This document shows positions 42,257 through 54,501 of a stretch of 64,000 nt of DNA, one piece after another. The stretch is from positions 124,001-188,000 of the forward strand of contig JAVTVY010045392.1 in assembly GCA_036873755.1 (NCBI GenBank), given 5' to 3'. The position numbers and the translations under genes were made by a program. Under the pieces are notes generated by a model, which was given only the letters and a program-made list of their open reading frames with translations, was not told the origin of the DNA and searched no databases. Source of the stretch: Hanleya hanleyi. Lineage: Eukaryota > Mollusca > Polyplacophora > Lepidopleurida > Hanleyidae. Position 1 is the first letter of the stretch, and every line of letters begins with the position of its first letter.

Positions 42257-42769
42257 TACACTGCAATCTGCGCGACGTGACAGGCTGAGTACCGGTATAT
42301 ACACTGTTGGACAGCAGTAAATAAAAGGATATCTTCATCGGCCTGGTCAATGTGGTCACATAAGGAGGTATACTGTAAGGACATCTGAAAAATGAAAACA
42401 CATAAAAGCACACATAAAAGCCACACACACACATACACGCGTAAATCCAATGGGAACAAAGAAATTCAAGACGATGTACGGATGTGGGGGTTGCGTATCT
42501 TTTGGAAGCGAAGATATAATGTGTACAGTGCAACAGAGCGAGTTGCAGACTTTGCCTGAGATAATTTCATAACATGTATCATTCCAAGCATGGACTAGCA
42601 TTTAACACCATCTAAAAGCTATAAGATAATGCAGGATAATCATTATTCATTAACGCCGACATTACCTTCATCGATAGTCATTCATGAAATGGCGGTCTCA
42701 CCATACGATCCACATCGCAATAGCTGCTCCCTAAGCATGCGCAGCTCGATTTTGTCCTAAAATACCGGA

Positions 42770-43045
42770 AGGCGACTCGAAGGGCGACGCGACGCGCGAC
42801 GGGAAGGGCGACGTCGTGGGCGACGTCGCGTTTAAAAAGGGCGACGTTGCGTCGCATTCTATCTCTTAAGATTATAAAAATGCGACTCGATGCGCGACGG
42901 GAAGGGCGACGTCGCGGTCGACGTCGTGGGCGACGTCGCGTTTAAAAACGGCGACGTCCCGTCGCGTTCTATCTCTTAACATTATAAGAACCCGACGCGA
43001 CGCGGGACGGGTAGGGCGACGTCGCCTTTCCCGTCGCCTGCGATG
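42770..43045. repeat. CGACGTCGC-rich tandem repeat, about 110 bp units
   Basis: Two and a half units share GCGACGGGAAGGGCGACGTC, GACGTCGCGTTTAAAAA and TCTATCTCTTAA, with dense palindromic CGACGTCG. It lies about 500 bp outside the Polinton's right end. The arginine-rich frame on the minus strand is a by-product of the repeat. Confidence 0.8.
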
Positions 43046-43493
43046 CGCGACGCAAAAATGGCCGAAATAGAACATCACAGATATTCGTGTGTTTTTATCC
43101 TTCTGCTCGATGCGTGTGGATTTGATAATAAAGCATCGGCAGCCTCGGTCTACCGTTTGATTCAAGATTCAGGAATTTATTGTACGAGACACTCAATGCT
43201 GAGCAGAGTACAACGAATGACATAACACTACCAACAATTAAATATTAAATTTGAACAATGAAGTATATACAAGAAAGGATAACGGTAAAAAAAGAAGTTT
43301 GCTGGTGTGGAGCAGTAATATAAGAAAAATAACGAAAAAACCTTCTCAACTTTCTACATCATTATATTCCGACTGCAGTTTCGAACGTAATGTTCTTTTC
43401 AAGGAATACTGTTTTCAAATGGCAGACTGGTATATATACAAATATATATACATTTAGCTATATCATGGTAAAGGGCGCTGTAAATGTATAGAC

Positions 43494-43860
43494 TTACAAA
43501 CAGGATTTTTTGTACACATGTACTACATGTACTCCCATTTGTTGAGAAGTCCCTCTCGCCTCCGTTTGCAACGTGCCAATATCAGTGCCCTTGTCAGCAT
43601 GGTGTGTGTATATTTCACATAGTTTCGATTCCCGTGAAGGTGGATATCTATCCTTCACTGCGTGGTTTATATAGCGACTATCTGCAGCGGGAAGATCGTC
43701 TATATAGCGTTTGCTGAATGAGAAGGAACATGCTTTGAATTGATAAGTTTGTATAGCCGTATTTATGAGAGAATATATATAGGTCGGCCAAAAGGGATAC
43801 ACAATCAGTACCCATTGGAATACCTATATACCGTTGATATAATGTGTTGCCACATTTCAC
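43494..43860 (-). pseudogene. Penelope-like element reverse transcriptase fragment
   Basis: Minus-strand frames carry QRYIGIPMGTDCVSLLADLY and, after a frameshift near 43740, a KRYIDDL catalytic box with IYPP-type downstream sequence. This GIPMGT...LLADL...RYIDDL order is characteristic of Penelope-like and related reverse transcriptases. The ends are missing. Confidence 0.75.
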
Positions 43861-43899
43861 ATAGATATTATTAATGAGAAATTCAAGCTATTCTTTAAA

Positions 43900-45000
43900 C
43901 AAAGAAACAACCCAAAAATAGTATAAACTGTATGTAGAGCCTAAAGAATATATGGTTTCCAACATTAATACATTGGCGATCATTTTTTTTTGAACACAGA
44001 TACTATTAATGAATTGAGACGGTTAATAATGTTCTGGTGGGGAATAGTAGCATAGGGAGTCGGGAATCCCATGTGGATGCATGTCTGTATGGGTAGGTGA
44101 CCTTTAGCATCAAGTTTTTCCGTCAGACTTTTTTAGTTTTTCAATATTAACCTAAATTCAACGCCACAAGTTTTAGAAATAGCGGCGCAATACCACTCCC
44201 AAAATGCTTTTACCTTTTGAAGGGCCCTCGTCAACAGGGTTGAAAGAGCTTGGTGCTGCAGCTTCTAGAACCAGCTATGAATATAGCTTTGTATGATGGT
44301 TTATGCATTTTGATAGACCAGTATACTTTTGGTCGTTATGTCTTTTTATGTCGTTATGATTGGTTTGAAGACAAATACCTCTTTACTTGAGAAAGGTTTT
44401 GTGATTGTTAAATACATCTTCCAGAATAAATGCAGTTTGGGAGTAAGCAGACGTGTTTGATGCTGGTATGCTTGGGGGGGGGGACAAAATGGCTCCCCCT
44501 ACCAAACTTTCTGGGCTATCTCCGGAACGATACAAATGAGAGCTTACACTCCGTGACTTTATAGTTTATCATATTGGGGTCAATTTGAGCCTATTTGCAT
44601 AACCCCCCGAGCAAAGAATCATCGGCAAATTCAAGATGGCGGTCACGTTGGGTAACAAAATAATGTTTTCGTCATTTTTTCAAAATTTCTGCTTTTCCGC
44701 CAGCAAAAACTATTTTATTTCACATCACAGTAATATTTACTAATTTATCGCGCAGTTTTTGTGGAGAAATTACATAAATTAAAAATTCGAAAAATCTGAC
44801 CGAAAAATCAACCAAAAAACGCAGTTTTGTAAATGACGTCACTGTGACGTCATCAAAGCGGCCATCTAGGATACTTTTACATTTACTGGTTGAGCTTGGC
44901 CCAAGGGCATAGTGTGGTAAGTTTCAGCGCCCTAGCTCAAGGGGTAAGAAAATAATTAGTGGAGGCCGAAATGGCACCTCCCCAGGCCTGGACAGGTCCC
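43900..45000. other. No gene; dispersed repeat at about 44458-45000
   Basis: The second half starts with a G-tract, ACAAAATGGCTCCCCC, and includes GACGTCACTGTGACGTCATC and a Gln/Lys-poor AT-rich core. It has the look of a dispersed repeat (no coding frame, G/C-rich ends), but no partner copy was seen in the window. Confidence 0.4.
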
Positions 45001-45009
45001 AAAAAGCCC

Positions 45010-45540
45010 AGGCCAGATAGGGTTAACCAGGAATGCTTCACTATGACGCCCAATTGGACTAATACTGGTCCACCTAGACCTCAAAATATTCATTCCATTA
45101 CACTTTTTCTATTGAGCATGCGCAGATAGAGGGTATTTCTACGCCACACACATCCAGCTGGACGCTCCCCCACCAGTGCTTTACTATGACACCTCACACG
45201 ACCCAACGTACCATTATGATTCCACTTAGACCACCATGCGTCATGAGAACTTTTCAACGGAAGTCAGCTCATGGCCTCAAGACCCCTCTCATCGTATTCT
45301 ACAGCGCGAGATAGAAAAAACAAGATGCTACACTCCATACCGCAAAAAACAAGGAAGATATCATATAATACCCTATGAGGACCGCCCTCGCTGCATGTAT
45401 CTAAAAGCTATATCTCACTTTACGTATGCTGCATATATCCATATATCGGACGTGACGTCACTTCCGCCACATGTCTCTCCACATTTTCCTCCACCGCAGA
45501 ATTGACAAGAGATTTGTCCTTTCTATACTACTTACTATCT
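45010..45540. mobile_element. Polinton-type TIR remnant
   Basis: Carries TTGAGCATGCGCAGATAGAG, AGACCTCAAAATATTCATTCC, the AACTTTTCAACGGAAGTCAG block shared with 22725 and 62220, CGTGACGTCACTTCCG, and an end reading TTTCTATACTACTTAC. No gene is present. Confidence 0.5.
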
Positions 45541-45989
45541 ATTAGCCGCGTCCACGTGAGGTATTGATTTTCTAACTTGTTTGACCGTCTCTAAATTTAA
45601 ACGCATATTACGTAAGACTAGCCAAAATACAGTATGCTGATGCGTCATATACGATATTAGATAGCGTGACTCAATGACTCACTTGAGTGCGTGGAGCATA
45701 GTATGAAGTTCAAACACTGTAAACATCATACGATGAAATAATATACTTCATGAAAAGATATTCTGGCACGAAAGTCCCATTTATGTTGATGTTAACAACC
45801 AACGGTGGCCATATAAACTTGAGTTGAAGTCAGTGCATTGGAAGGAATAGATTAGAATTGATAGATCTTGAGTCCACTTTTTCAGAGGTCAAATTATGGG
45901 AGATCAGAAATATCAATATAGCCACCAGCAGGCTTTACGTTCTTCAACACAACATTTTAGTGTATTGAAAGAGGACGATATGATACAAC

Positions 45990-46493
45990 GAAAATGGAAG
46001 AAAAAATAGCGTGGAACTTCTCAGCTCGGTAAACATATTATCAATATTCTGTACTCCATCCCTTGTTGTGTTATTAGGTTTTCATAAGTTAAATACAAGA
46101 GGAGACTTTTATGTGTGGTACAAACTTGACAAGGACACATTTAAGCTAGAGACTGTTTTACTAATATGTTTTGCATACTTCCCACCGGAAGGATCACGTC
46201 AATACGAATTACTTCAAGGATCTATTTTTGATCATTTGCAAGCAGACATTATTAAATATAATAACGGTGGGTTTAAAACTTTGATTCTGGGGGACTTGAA
46301 TTCAAGAACTGGGGAACGTAATGTATATAGATCAGATTCAGAAATTGAGCGTGTGTCGGTGGACAAACGTGTGAATAATTTTGGTAACAATTTATTAGAG
46401 TTGTGTAAAGTAACAGGCGTGCGAATAGGAAATGGTAGAATAGGTAAGGATCGAGGATCAGGGAAGTTTACTTATGCTGGGAGTGAGGGCTAG
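45990..46493 (+). pseudogene. LINE endonuclease fragment
   Basis: The frame of 46011-46493 has the endonuclease/exonuclease/phosphatase pattern of non-LTR retrotransposons: a conserved LILGDLNSRTG box (catalytic Asp/Asn), then NNFGNNLLELCKVTGVRI and a GKFTYAG segment. The N-terminal active-site part is missing, and the end of the domain is replaced by the deletion joining it to the next fragment. Confidence 0.8.
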
Positions 46494-47007
46494 AACTAAA
46501 TATGAACGGAAAAAAAAACAGGTTAGAGACCTATCCTGTGAGATTACAAGAATACGTAATCAAGAGGTAATTTGTAGAATCGAGCGGGAAGGTAAGGAAG
46601 GGAGTAGAACATTTTGGAGGTTTGTGAATGAAGGGAATAAGCCGGTGGTAACAGTGGCATTAAAAACAACTCAAGGGGTGACAACGACCAAGGCATATAT
46701 TAAGGAAATGGTGGAAACAAACTGGGAGGAGGTGAGCAGGGAGCATGAACATAGAGCAGCAGATGAAGTTATATTAGAGAATATAAGACAGGAAGAGAAA
46801 AAATGTTTGAACGATGAACATATAGAGATGGAATCCATTCTAGCTGAACCTGAAATAGAGGAATTAGAGATGATTATCAAACAGCTAAAGCGATCAAAAG
46901 CTATGGGAATGGATAACATCCCAAATGAGTTTCTGAAAGAGGGTGGTGAGCGGTTAGTAGAATGTCTCTATATACTTCTATGTAGAATATTTTATTGGGG
47001 AAAATGA
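46474..47007 (+). pseudogene. LINE linker and start of reverse transcriptase
   Basis: Begins 20 bp before the endonuclease fragment ends, in another frame, so an internal deletion joins them. It has a coiled, charged linker, then EIEELEMIIKQLKRSKAMG and DNIPNEFLKEGG, the entry motif of LINE reverse transcriptases. The catalytic FADD box is missing. The fragment stops at 47007. Confidence 0.8.
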
Positions 47008-47019
47008 AGAGAAATGGGT

Positions 47020-47760
47020 GAAATAATTGGTGAATATATAGAGATGATTAAGAGAAATATAGGTAAGACTGGGGACCTGATCAAGGTTAGATGATATGGA
47101 TACAGATGTAAAGAAGATATAATGGAGAATTACGGATGGCTATGCGTCATTGATATGAGGGAGCATGTGTAGGTCGGTGTGGGGGGACGCGTTGTACGGC
47201 ATACTCTGTATAAGGGAAAAATAGTGGGATATTGCATTGAGGAAAATGAGAAATACTGGGTGAAATTTCTATGGCACTGGATTTATGATTTCGGGAAATA
47301 GGCAAAATGACGGGAAATATTGGGGTATTTTATTGGGGAAAATGAAGAGAAATGGGTGAAATAATTGGTGAATCTTTTTGTTACGTTTAGTTGACGTAAC
47401 AGAGGGAAGACTGGGGACCTGATCAAGGTTAGATGATATGGATATATATGCAAAGAAGATATAATGGGGAATTACCGATGGCTATGCGTCATTGGCATGA
47501 GGGAGCATGTGTAGGGCGGTGTGGGGGAACGCCTTGCACGGCATACTCTGTATGGGACCGGATCAAAATTAGATGATGTGGATACAGATGTAAAGAAGAT
47601 ATAATGGAGAATTACCGATGGCTATGCGTCATTGGTAGGAGGGAGCATGTGTAGGGCGGTGTGCACGTGGCGGAACGGGTTGCACGGCATACTCTGTATG
47701 ACCTGTGCTCATTGTAATACGATGGAGTGCCCAATCAAACCAACCCAAACCAAACCAAAC
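47020..47760 (+). repeat. Repeated LINE-type 3' tail
   Basis: Three partial copies of GGGGACCTGATCAAGGTTAG, AAGAAGATATAATGGnGAATT, GGCTATGCGTCATTG and CACGGCATACTCTGTA, ending in a CCAAACCAAAC-type simple tail. Position after the LINE fragment suggests it is the element's 3' region amplified locally. Confidence 0.65.
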
Positions 47761-47956
47761 TATATTCTGACAGCGGCCGATATACCGTTTGCGAAGTGCA
47801 AAACGAGAAAACTGACTGTTGTGAATGTAAGCTTTGCTGAAGGCTAAGAAGGCTAAACGTGATATTTCATTTCCGGAATATATATCAGTTTCATTTTTTT
47901 TTTCTAGTCAGTATTATACCATGGCCACGTTTTAATTTCCAGAATGATGCATGATA

Positions 47957-48251
47957 TGACAAAAGAGATGATTACAATTTCGACATCGTAAACTATCCCT
48001 TTCTGGACAGTAATATTCCAGTGGGACCTGCATATGGCGTATACATATCACGCCTAGTAGCATTTGCTAGATCCTGTGTTAAATGTGACGATTTTAATCA
48101 ACATCACAAAACATTGTTGCAGAAACTTATAAAACAAGGCTACACCACCAAGCGCCTCCACTCAAAGTTTCTCAAATTTCGCGATACATATCGCATGCTG
48201 ATAGCAAAATACGAGCGTAGCGTGCAAGATCTCTGGCGTTACGTTTCGTAA
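47957..48251 (+). pseudogene. Penelope-like element C-terminal coding fragment
   Basis: The frame contains YDKRDDYNFDIVNYPFLDSN and GPAYGVYISRLVAFARSCV, then a Lys/His-rich helical segment to a stop at 48251. This block lies C-terminal of the palm in the same reverse-transcriptase type as 43494-43860, but on the opposite strand, so it is from a second copy or a rearranged one. Confidence 0.65.
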
Positions 48252-48537
48252 CTTGTGTCTAATTCTGCTTAACCCGGGGCTAGGGGCCGTATGAACCCAT
48301 GTACTTCAAGATCCTCATGGTACTCATATGAACAGCCACAATCAAAGCGTGACTGAGATACATCATTCTTTAGATGACGAATTTACAACGAATATTATGG
48401 ATTAAGAATACTGATCAGCGATATGGATTTCATATTTTTTGGAACATCATGATGTCCTGTCGGCATCATTGAAAACTGTTGACCGCTTCTCTCTTGCAGG
48501 AAACAAGCCTATGTTTATGTATACTATGATTGTCTTT

Positions 48538-50340
48538 TTATACGCCCGCCAAAAAGGCGGACGTATTATGTGATGGCGGTTTCCGTCCGTCTGTCCGTCC
48601 ATCCGTCTGTCCGTCCATCCGCCCGTCTGTCCGTCCCCCGTGTCCGGTCTATATCTGGAACAGTTTTCTATTTACAGTTCCAATTATTGGTGAGTGGATA
48701 CCCTACGGAGAGACGATGTGTCGCGTACAAAAATGAAGGTCGCGGTCAGAGGTCAAAGGTCACTGGCCTGAAAAACAGGAAATCAGTGAAGTGTTCGTGT
48801 CCGGTCTATATCTCTGGATGTTTTCTATCCACAGTTGCAATTTTTTGTGAATGGATACATCAGGTGGAGACGATGTGTCGCGTACCGAAATTCAGGTCGA
48901 GGTCAGAGGTCAAAGGTCACTGTTGCCTAAAAATCAGGAAATCATTGATCATTGATAGTTCTAATTTTTGGCGAGTGGATGCCCTAGGGGGAAACGATGT
49001 GTTGCATGCCAAATGTAGGTCGAGGTCAAAGGTCAGTGTGAATGAAAAATCAGGAAATCATAAATTTCTAATTTTTTGTGAGTGGATTCAATAGGGGGAA
49101 ATGAAGTGTTGCATATCAAAATATAGGTCAAGGTTGAAGGTCAAAGGTCATTGTGACTCAAAAATCAGGAAATTATTAAAAATAACATTTTTTTTGTGTC
49201 AGTAGATACATTAGGGGGACTCAGTGTGTCACATATTAAAATGTGGGTCAAGGTCACTGTGACCCCAAAATCGTGAAATTGTTAAAAATCTTGATTTTTT
49301 GTGTCCATTGAGAAATTACGGGGAGATGGTTTGTCATGTACCAAAATTTAGGTCAAGGTCACTGTGACTCCAGAATCAAGAAATCTTTGAAAAGTACTTT
49401 TTTTTTGTGTCAGTAGATACATTACGGGGACATACCAAAATGTAGGTCAAGGCCGAATATCAAGGTCACGGTGACCCCCAAAATCATGAAATTCATAAAA
49501 ATTGTGTCCATTGATACATTGACGGAAGACGATGTGTCATGCACCAAAGTTTAGGTCAAGGTCAAAGGTCAAGGTCACTGTGACCCCAAAATCAGGAAAT
49601 CATTAAGTCACATTTTCATATGCCTGTCGAAGACGAGGTCATGTAATGCGATGTTGCGTTCTGTCCATTCATCCATGCGATATCTCTAGTTTCAAGGTAT
49701 GGAATGGTATCGGATACCTTACTCGCATGGCGAAGAGGAGACATACATCAATTTGTCAAATGTCCAGGTCACAGTCCCCCAGAATTGAATCAAGTTTAGC
49801 TGACTATATGTGTTAGGTTGGAATATTCAGAGTTCTCTCCCCTACATGTATATGGCATTTGTCCTGTGGAGTTGTCTCCCTTGTTTGAAACAGCTACATT
49901 TAGTTAAACTGTTGTGAAATAGAAACCATACATTTACTAGTTTGGGGTCCTTTATGAACTTCATACCCGTTTATCAACCCAAGAACAAAGGATTACTTCA
50001 TCACTTTCTTCTTCCTTCATGAAAAATTCTCTCGTCTGAAAGAAATCCATTTGCAGGAAAAGTACTATTTTCTTGTGTTTGACTATTGTCGATTTCATTG
50101 TGGGATATGTGAGCTCTCGGTTCTTGCTCCAAGGTTACCTAGTTTCCAAGAGTTAAGCTCATTTTAGTTTATCATTCAATTTTAGATGTGATATGTTACA
50201 TTCTCAGAAGCACAAAATTGTAGACCTTTTTCCGGATTGCTAGCTACCAATTGGAATCAAGGCGATTAAACAATCTTGAAATTTGGACCAATGTAATTCC
50301 AGATATACGGGCGTATATTGAAGCCCTTTGGGCTCTTGTT
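48538..50340. mobile_element. Hairpin-headed repeat with GTCC and AGGTCA arrays
   Basis: Opens TATACGCCCGCC-AAAAA-GGCGGACG (a hairpin), then (GTCCGTCC)n-type sequence, then about eight degenerate units of 100-170 bp with GGTCAAGGTCAAAGGTCA and CACTGTGACCCCAAAATCAG. It ends near 50311-50340 with ATACGGGCGTATATTGAAGC, so TATACGCCCG is present inverted at both ends. No transposase. I associate this repeat type with molluscan genomes, from memory. Confidence 0.6.
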
Positions 50341-51160
50341 TAATTTGGTGCTAATACTGTTATATGGACGCGGATATTCTCCAATGGCCGACGGCTGAAT
50401 TATGAATGTCGGAGCAGACGCTTGTAATCACTTTAATTTTTGTAGTCAGTATTTCACCATGGCCACGAGATATAGTCCATGATACACAGTTTGATATTCT
50501 ACACTATAATTGTGAGGAAATTGACTGACGGGTCGGCATTAAATCCTTTATTTGGAGGAAAAGCTGGAGATCTGCTGGATGCCCTCGATACTAAAGTACA
50601 TGATACCCGACTGAAAGAAATTCGCCTGCAGATGTACCATAGCACGTGCGATTTGTTGACAGCAAAGTAGTCCGCGAGTGACGCCAGAGTGAAAATAATC
50701 CAACCTCGCCACCAGGGCTCGATTTACGCTGGAAAATAACCGCTCCAGCTGGAGGACAGGACCGGATGGCTCTGGTTTCGAGATAATAATCAATGTTTCA
50801 GGGTATCTTCAGTCGAAAAGCCCTACAAAATCTGAATTATCCAGAATAAAGTAGTACAACAGAAGTATATAATAAAAAGAAAATCAATTGTTTCTTGACG
50901 AATACCATAAATATTTCATCGAGTGAGGTGAGAAAATTGGCATTTTTACTCGTGGCGATGGTATTCATCAAGAAACATTTGATATCCTCTGTGTTGGCCT
51001 ACCAGTTAAAAAAATTAAGAGAAAACTATATACCGTAAAGAACAATAAATATTTAGCGATTTCTTACATATATTAGAACACAATTCATATATAATATCAC
51101 ACTTTAAATAATATATGTTCAACATGACCATATATTGTAGGTAGGCCTGAATATATTTGT
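50341..51160. other. No gene recognised
   Basis: Includes at about 50440-50520 a patch (TAGTCAGTATTTCACCATGG) related to 47905, upstream of the Penelope-like fragment, and otherwise AT-rich unique sequence. Confidence 0.45.
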
Positions 51161-52972
51161 AATATCTCGTTACAGATAGTAATCGTATTGTTTCATGCTC
51201 GAGGCTCCATAGCAACGACATGTCACAGTCGGTGGAAGTACGGGCGATCTCCGCAGCACGTCTATTAGGTCAACAAATATTTTGCCATAAACTCTGCGCA
51301 TGTTGCGCACTCTATTTTAGCCAAGTGAACATTCCGGTCCTGTTCGAATTCCAAGAGGTGGGTTTTTTTAGCGAATTCTTGATCTGAAAGCCTCCATTCT
51401 CCTTTCAATATATAAGTGTTTAATGTTTGTTATGCATCGGAGGATATATGCGATGGAGTTAGAATTTTGTGGTTGAGTGAACAGACAGCCTGTGCTGGGA
51501 TAGACTGAGATGGAGATCGCGTGAAGTGGTAATAAACGGTCCCAATCAATGATATAGTCCGGACAGGTGCGAACTTCCCTTTCCCCTGGATCGTTGGTTT
51601 CCATGCTACGATAAGACACCCATCATGGTCGCCAGGTGAGTTTAACTGTTATCTGAAAGGTAAAATATTGTAACCCAAGTTACACCTAGTGTACAGTATC
51701 CAGTATCGGAAATTCATATTTCAGTCCTTTATCGGCACGGGGACCATAAAATAAATTTTATTTTATGATCCCTGATCTGCCCATCTGCCTATACAGCTGG
51801 TGGAAAGTACAGCGGCTTGCCTCCAGGTCGTAGGTCCTAGTATTGTTTAAACTACACCTATGTTTGGCTCATGTGAATTTCGCAGAGGCTTCTTGTTGGT
51901 CAGTTATTAATTATGAGTAGGAGGAAAGTAGGCTATATATAAATATTAATATCATGATAATTAATAGCTGACCAACAACAACAAATCTAAAATTAAGCAA
52001 AATCATTGTAAGTTGTTGATATTCTCAATGTAAATGTAGACAATGGTCAGAAATATACATATATGGCTTTTCTAACTCGTAAATGTGCAGCAGCAGATGC
52101 CCTGGTCCCACATGGGCTTCGCTTCAAGTAGTAAGTGTACTTTGCGTTAGTCCAGGAGCAGAATGTTGAAAAGGGCTTAGTTTTCGATTTCGTGGTGCAC
52201 GCCTGGCAACCAATTGTTGATGTTTTGGACGCAATTAATCTTGAATGCAAAGAAAGCAAATAACACCAGCAAATAAAAGATATATACACCGTTCATTTAC
52301 ATATTTGGCTGATAAATGGAACCTAGGCACAATCAGATTGGAATGTAAACTGGTCAAACAAAGAGTGAACCTGAATAACATTAGCAAACTATCCGCTGTA
52401 CGGTAATGCGAAAGCTGTTAAACTGAAGTCTAGATAAGCCTATATACAAGATACTTGACCTGTGCCTAGCTTCTGACCCACAAGCAGGTAGGATGAATTT
52501 AGGTAAAAGGGGTAAACAAATATATAACAGAAAAGGTTTAATGGGCGGCGGGCGGGGGGGCTGGGTGTCAAATTTGCAGCACAGTGGACAGTGATCACAG
52601 AATGAGGTACAAGTCTTTCAAAATGACAGCTTTTCTACTAACTTAACCAAGAAATAGATGTACACTTGTGTATACATACAGCTTGTGTAAAATTGCCCAG
52701 TCATGCCACCTTGACTCACAGGAAACGGAGTTGTATATTAACATGGGATAGGGTGACAGGTATGCAGTGTGTACTTAACGACTTGTTTAGCTTATCTGAT
52801 AAGTACCGTATACATAATACAAAGACTAGTGTATTAACATGGTGTAATTAACCCATCTCCACCCACAAATAGTAAATGGTTGTCATCGGATAAGGCACAC
52901 AATCTGATGTTCCACAATAACATGTTTAAAGCTTTATATCTATACATTCATACATATTTGCTATATTTGCAG

Positions 52973-53083
52973 GGTGCTCAATTAGGCATAATTGTGGCGT
53001 TGGAAAATGCCTGTTGCCAGCTGAAACTCGCTTATGTCACTCCACTGGCAACAGATGAAGTATCCACTATCTACTCCAAATAA
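52973..53083 (+). pseudogene. Candidate receptor-like exon, copy 2
   Basis: Follows a splice acceptor-like CTATATTTGCAG (ending 52972). The frame IIVALENACCQLKLAYVTPL continues ATDEVSTIYSK to a stop. Compared with copy 1 the LKL[PA]YVTPLATDEV part differs mainly at silent positions. See the copy 1 entry for the possible family. Confidence 0.3.
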
Positions 53084-53128
53084 AAAAAAATAACAACCGT
53101 GAATGATGCTAGTATACTGAATAATATT

Positions 53129-53505
53129 AGTAGTACTGCTTTACTAAGAAAGTGTCATCCTAAAAATAATTGGATATAAATGTTATCTACTTTCTAAATG
53201 GCATTAGTATATATATAATATCGGCTTTAGGAGCTGTGCCATTATATGTCTATCAGAGGGGTAGTAAATGTACGTAATCTAGACTCCGATCTCCGAACTT
53301 CCTTTTATTGTGGAAGCTGAGGTGGCCAAGTGTTCTAGGCCGCTTGCATTTACTGCTGGCGATTTGGTGCCAAACTCCGAGGACGCGGGTTCGAGTCTCG
53401 CACGAGACTGACCCATCCAGCACTAGTATTTGTGCTTTACTGAGAAAGTTTCATCCTAAAAATAATTGGATATAAATGTTATCTGCTCTCTAAATGGCAT
53501 TATTA
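53129..53505 (+). mobile_element. tRNA-derived SINE with 16-bp target duplication
   Basis: Flanked by TATACTGAATAATATT at 53113-53128 and 53506-53521; the duplicate segment near 20190 has the uninterrupted site. Inside is a tRNA-like head with A box TGGCCAAGTGTTCTAGG (about 53323) and B box GGTTCGAGTCT (about 53388), bracketed by two copies of a 70-bp block (TTTACTnAGAAAGTnTCATC, AATAATTGGATATAAATGTT). Confidence 0.8.
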
Positions 53506-54213
53506 TATACTGAATAATATTTGCAATAATCGGCACAGAATTGTTATTTATTTGTGCGCTCTAAGCGAATGTAATCTTCACTTTGTGTGTGATGACACAA
53601 GTAAGCACAGGAATTAAAAAAAAATCACAAATTGTTTTACATTTTACATACATTTTCATGTATCTATACGTTTGACCTGTCAAACAGAAACATATTCAAA
53701 TGCTGACGAAATTGACCGATTCTGCGTCTTGCTCACACCGTACTGTTAGTCCCCGAGACTGGTGGACTGTTAGTCACTTAGGCCCACCCTCTGTACATGT
53801 CATTCGACAAATATATGTAGGTTTATTGATTTCGTGGGAAATTGAAACCGTACGACGCCCGGCATTACAGGTTAGACTTTCTGGGTGCCGTATTCTTGTA
53901 TTTGCGAGGTTTTCTCAATGTTGAGGTGTTTACTCCATCAGGCGTCCTCGGTGCTCATTCATAAACATCAGATGAGTTATTTGTTTGAATGGATCTGTCG
54001 TCACAGCTCCCGAGCTACCGTATCTAAGTCCGCTTAAGCCGGTGCTAGGGGCCGTGTGGATACTTCATAGTCTCCACATGAACATCTACAATAAAAGCGC
54101 GGCTAAGATAGTAAGGCTACGTCCTTGAATCCACCGTATTCTCGGGTCTGAATGAGAGGTGCCGAGGGAAGCTTTCCTATGGCGTCACATGGTTGCTTTT
54201 AGTCGCTACACCC

Positions 54214-54501
54214 CATACCACCAATGTCCATGAGTGGATTTCCCATTAGGTTTAACATTGAAATAACTGCAGCGTACGGTCTTCTTCAGGGGCAGGTAAC
54301 TCCTGCTGGGCCGTCACGTGACCGGAAGTGACCTTTGATATTTGACCTTTGACCCGGAAGGGACCTTTGACCCGAACGTGACTTCTGACATTTGACGTTT
54401 GACCCGGAAGTGACGTCATCCGTGACGTCGTCGCCGCGTCACGCCACGTTCCGCATCACTTTCTCCCTCAATACGACAGAATCGGTGTTTTCCCTACTAC
54501 T
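54214..54501. mobile_element. Polinton-type TIR end in duplication copy 2
   Basis: Homologous to 22810-23076. Has GGGCCGTCACGTGACCGGAAG-type sequence, TTTGACC repeats, GACGTCATCCGTGACGTCG and ends TTTTCCCTACTACT at 54501. The rest of the element is absent. Confidence 0.5.

Noticed and set aside
42872..43165. Arginine-rich minus-strand frame
   Set aside because: Produced by the CGACGTCGC repeat.
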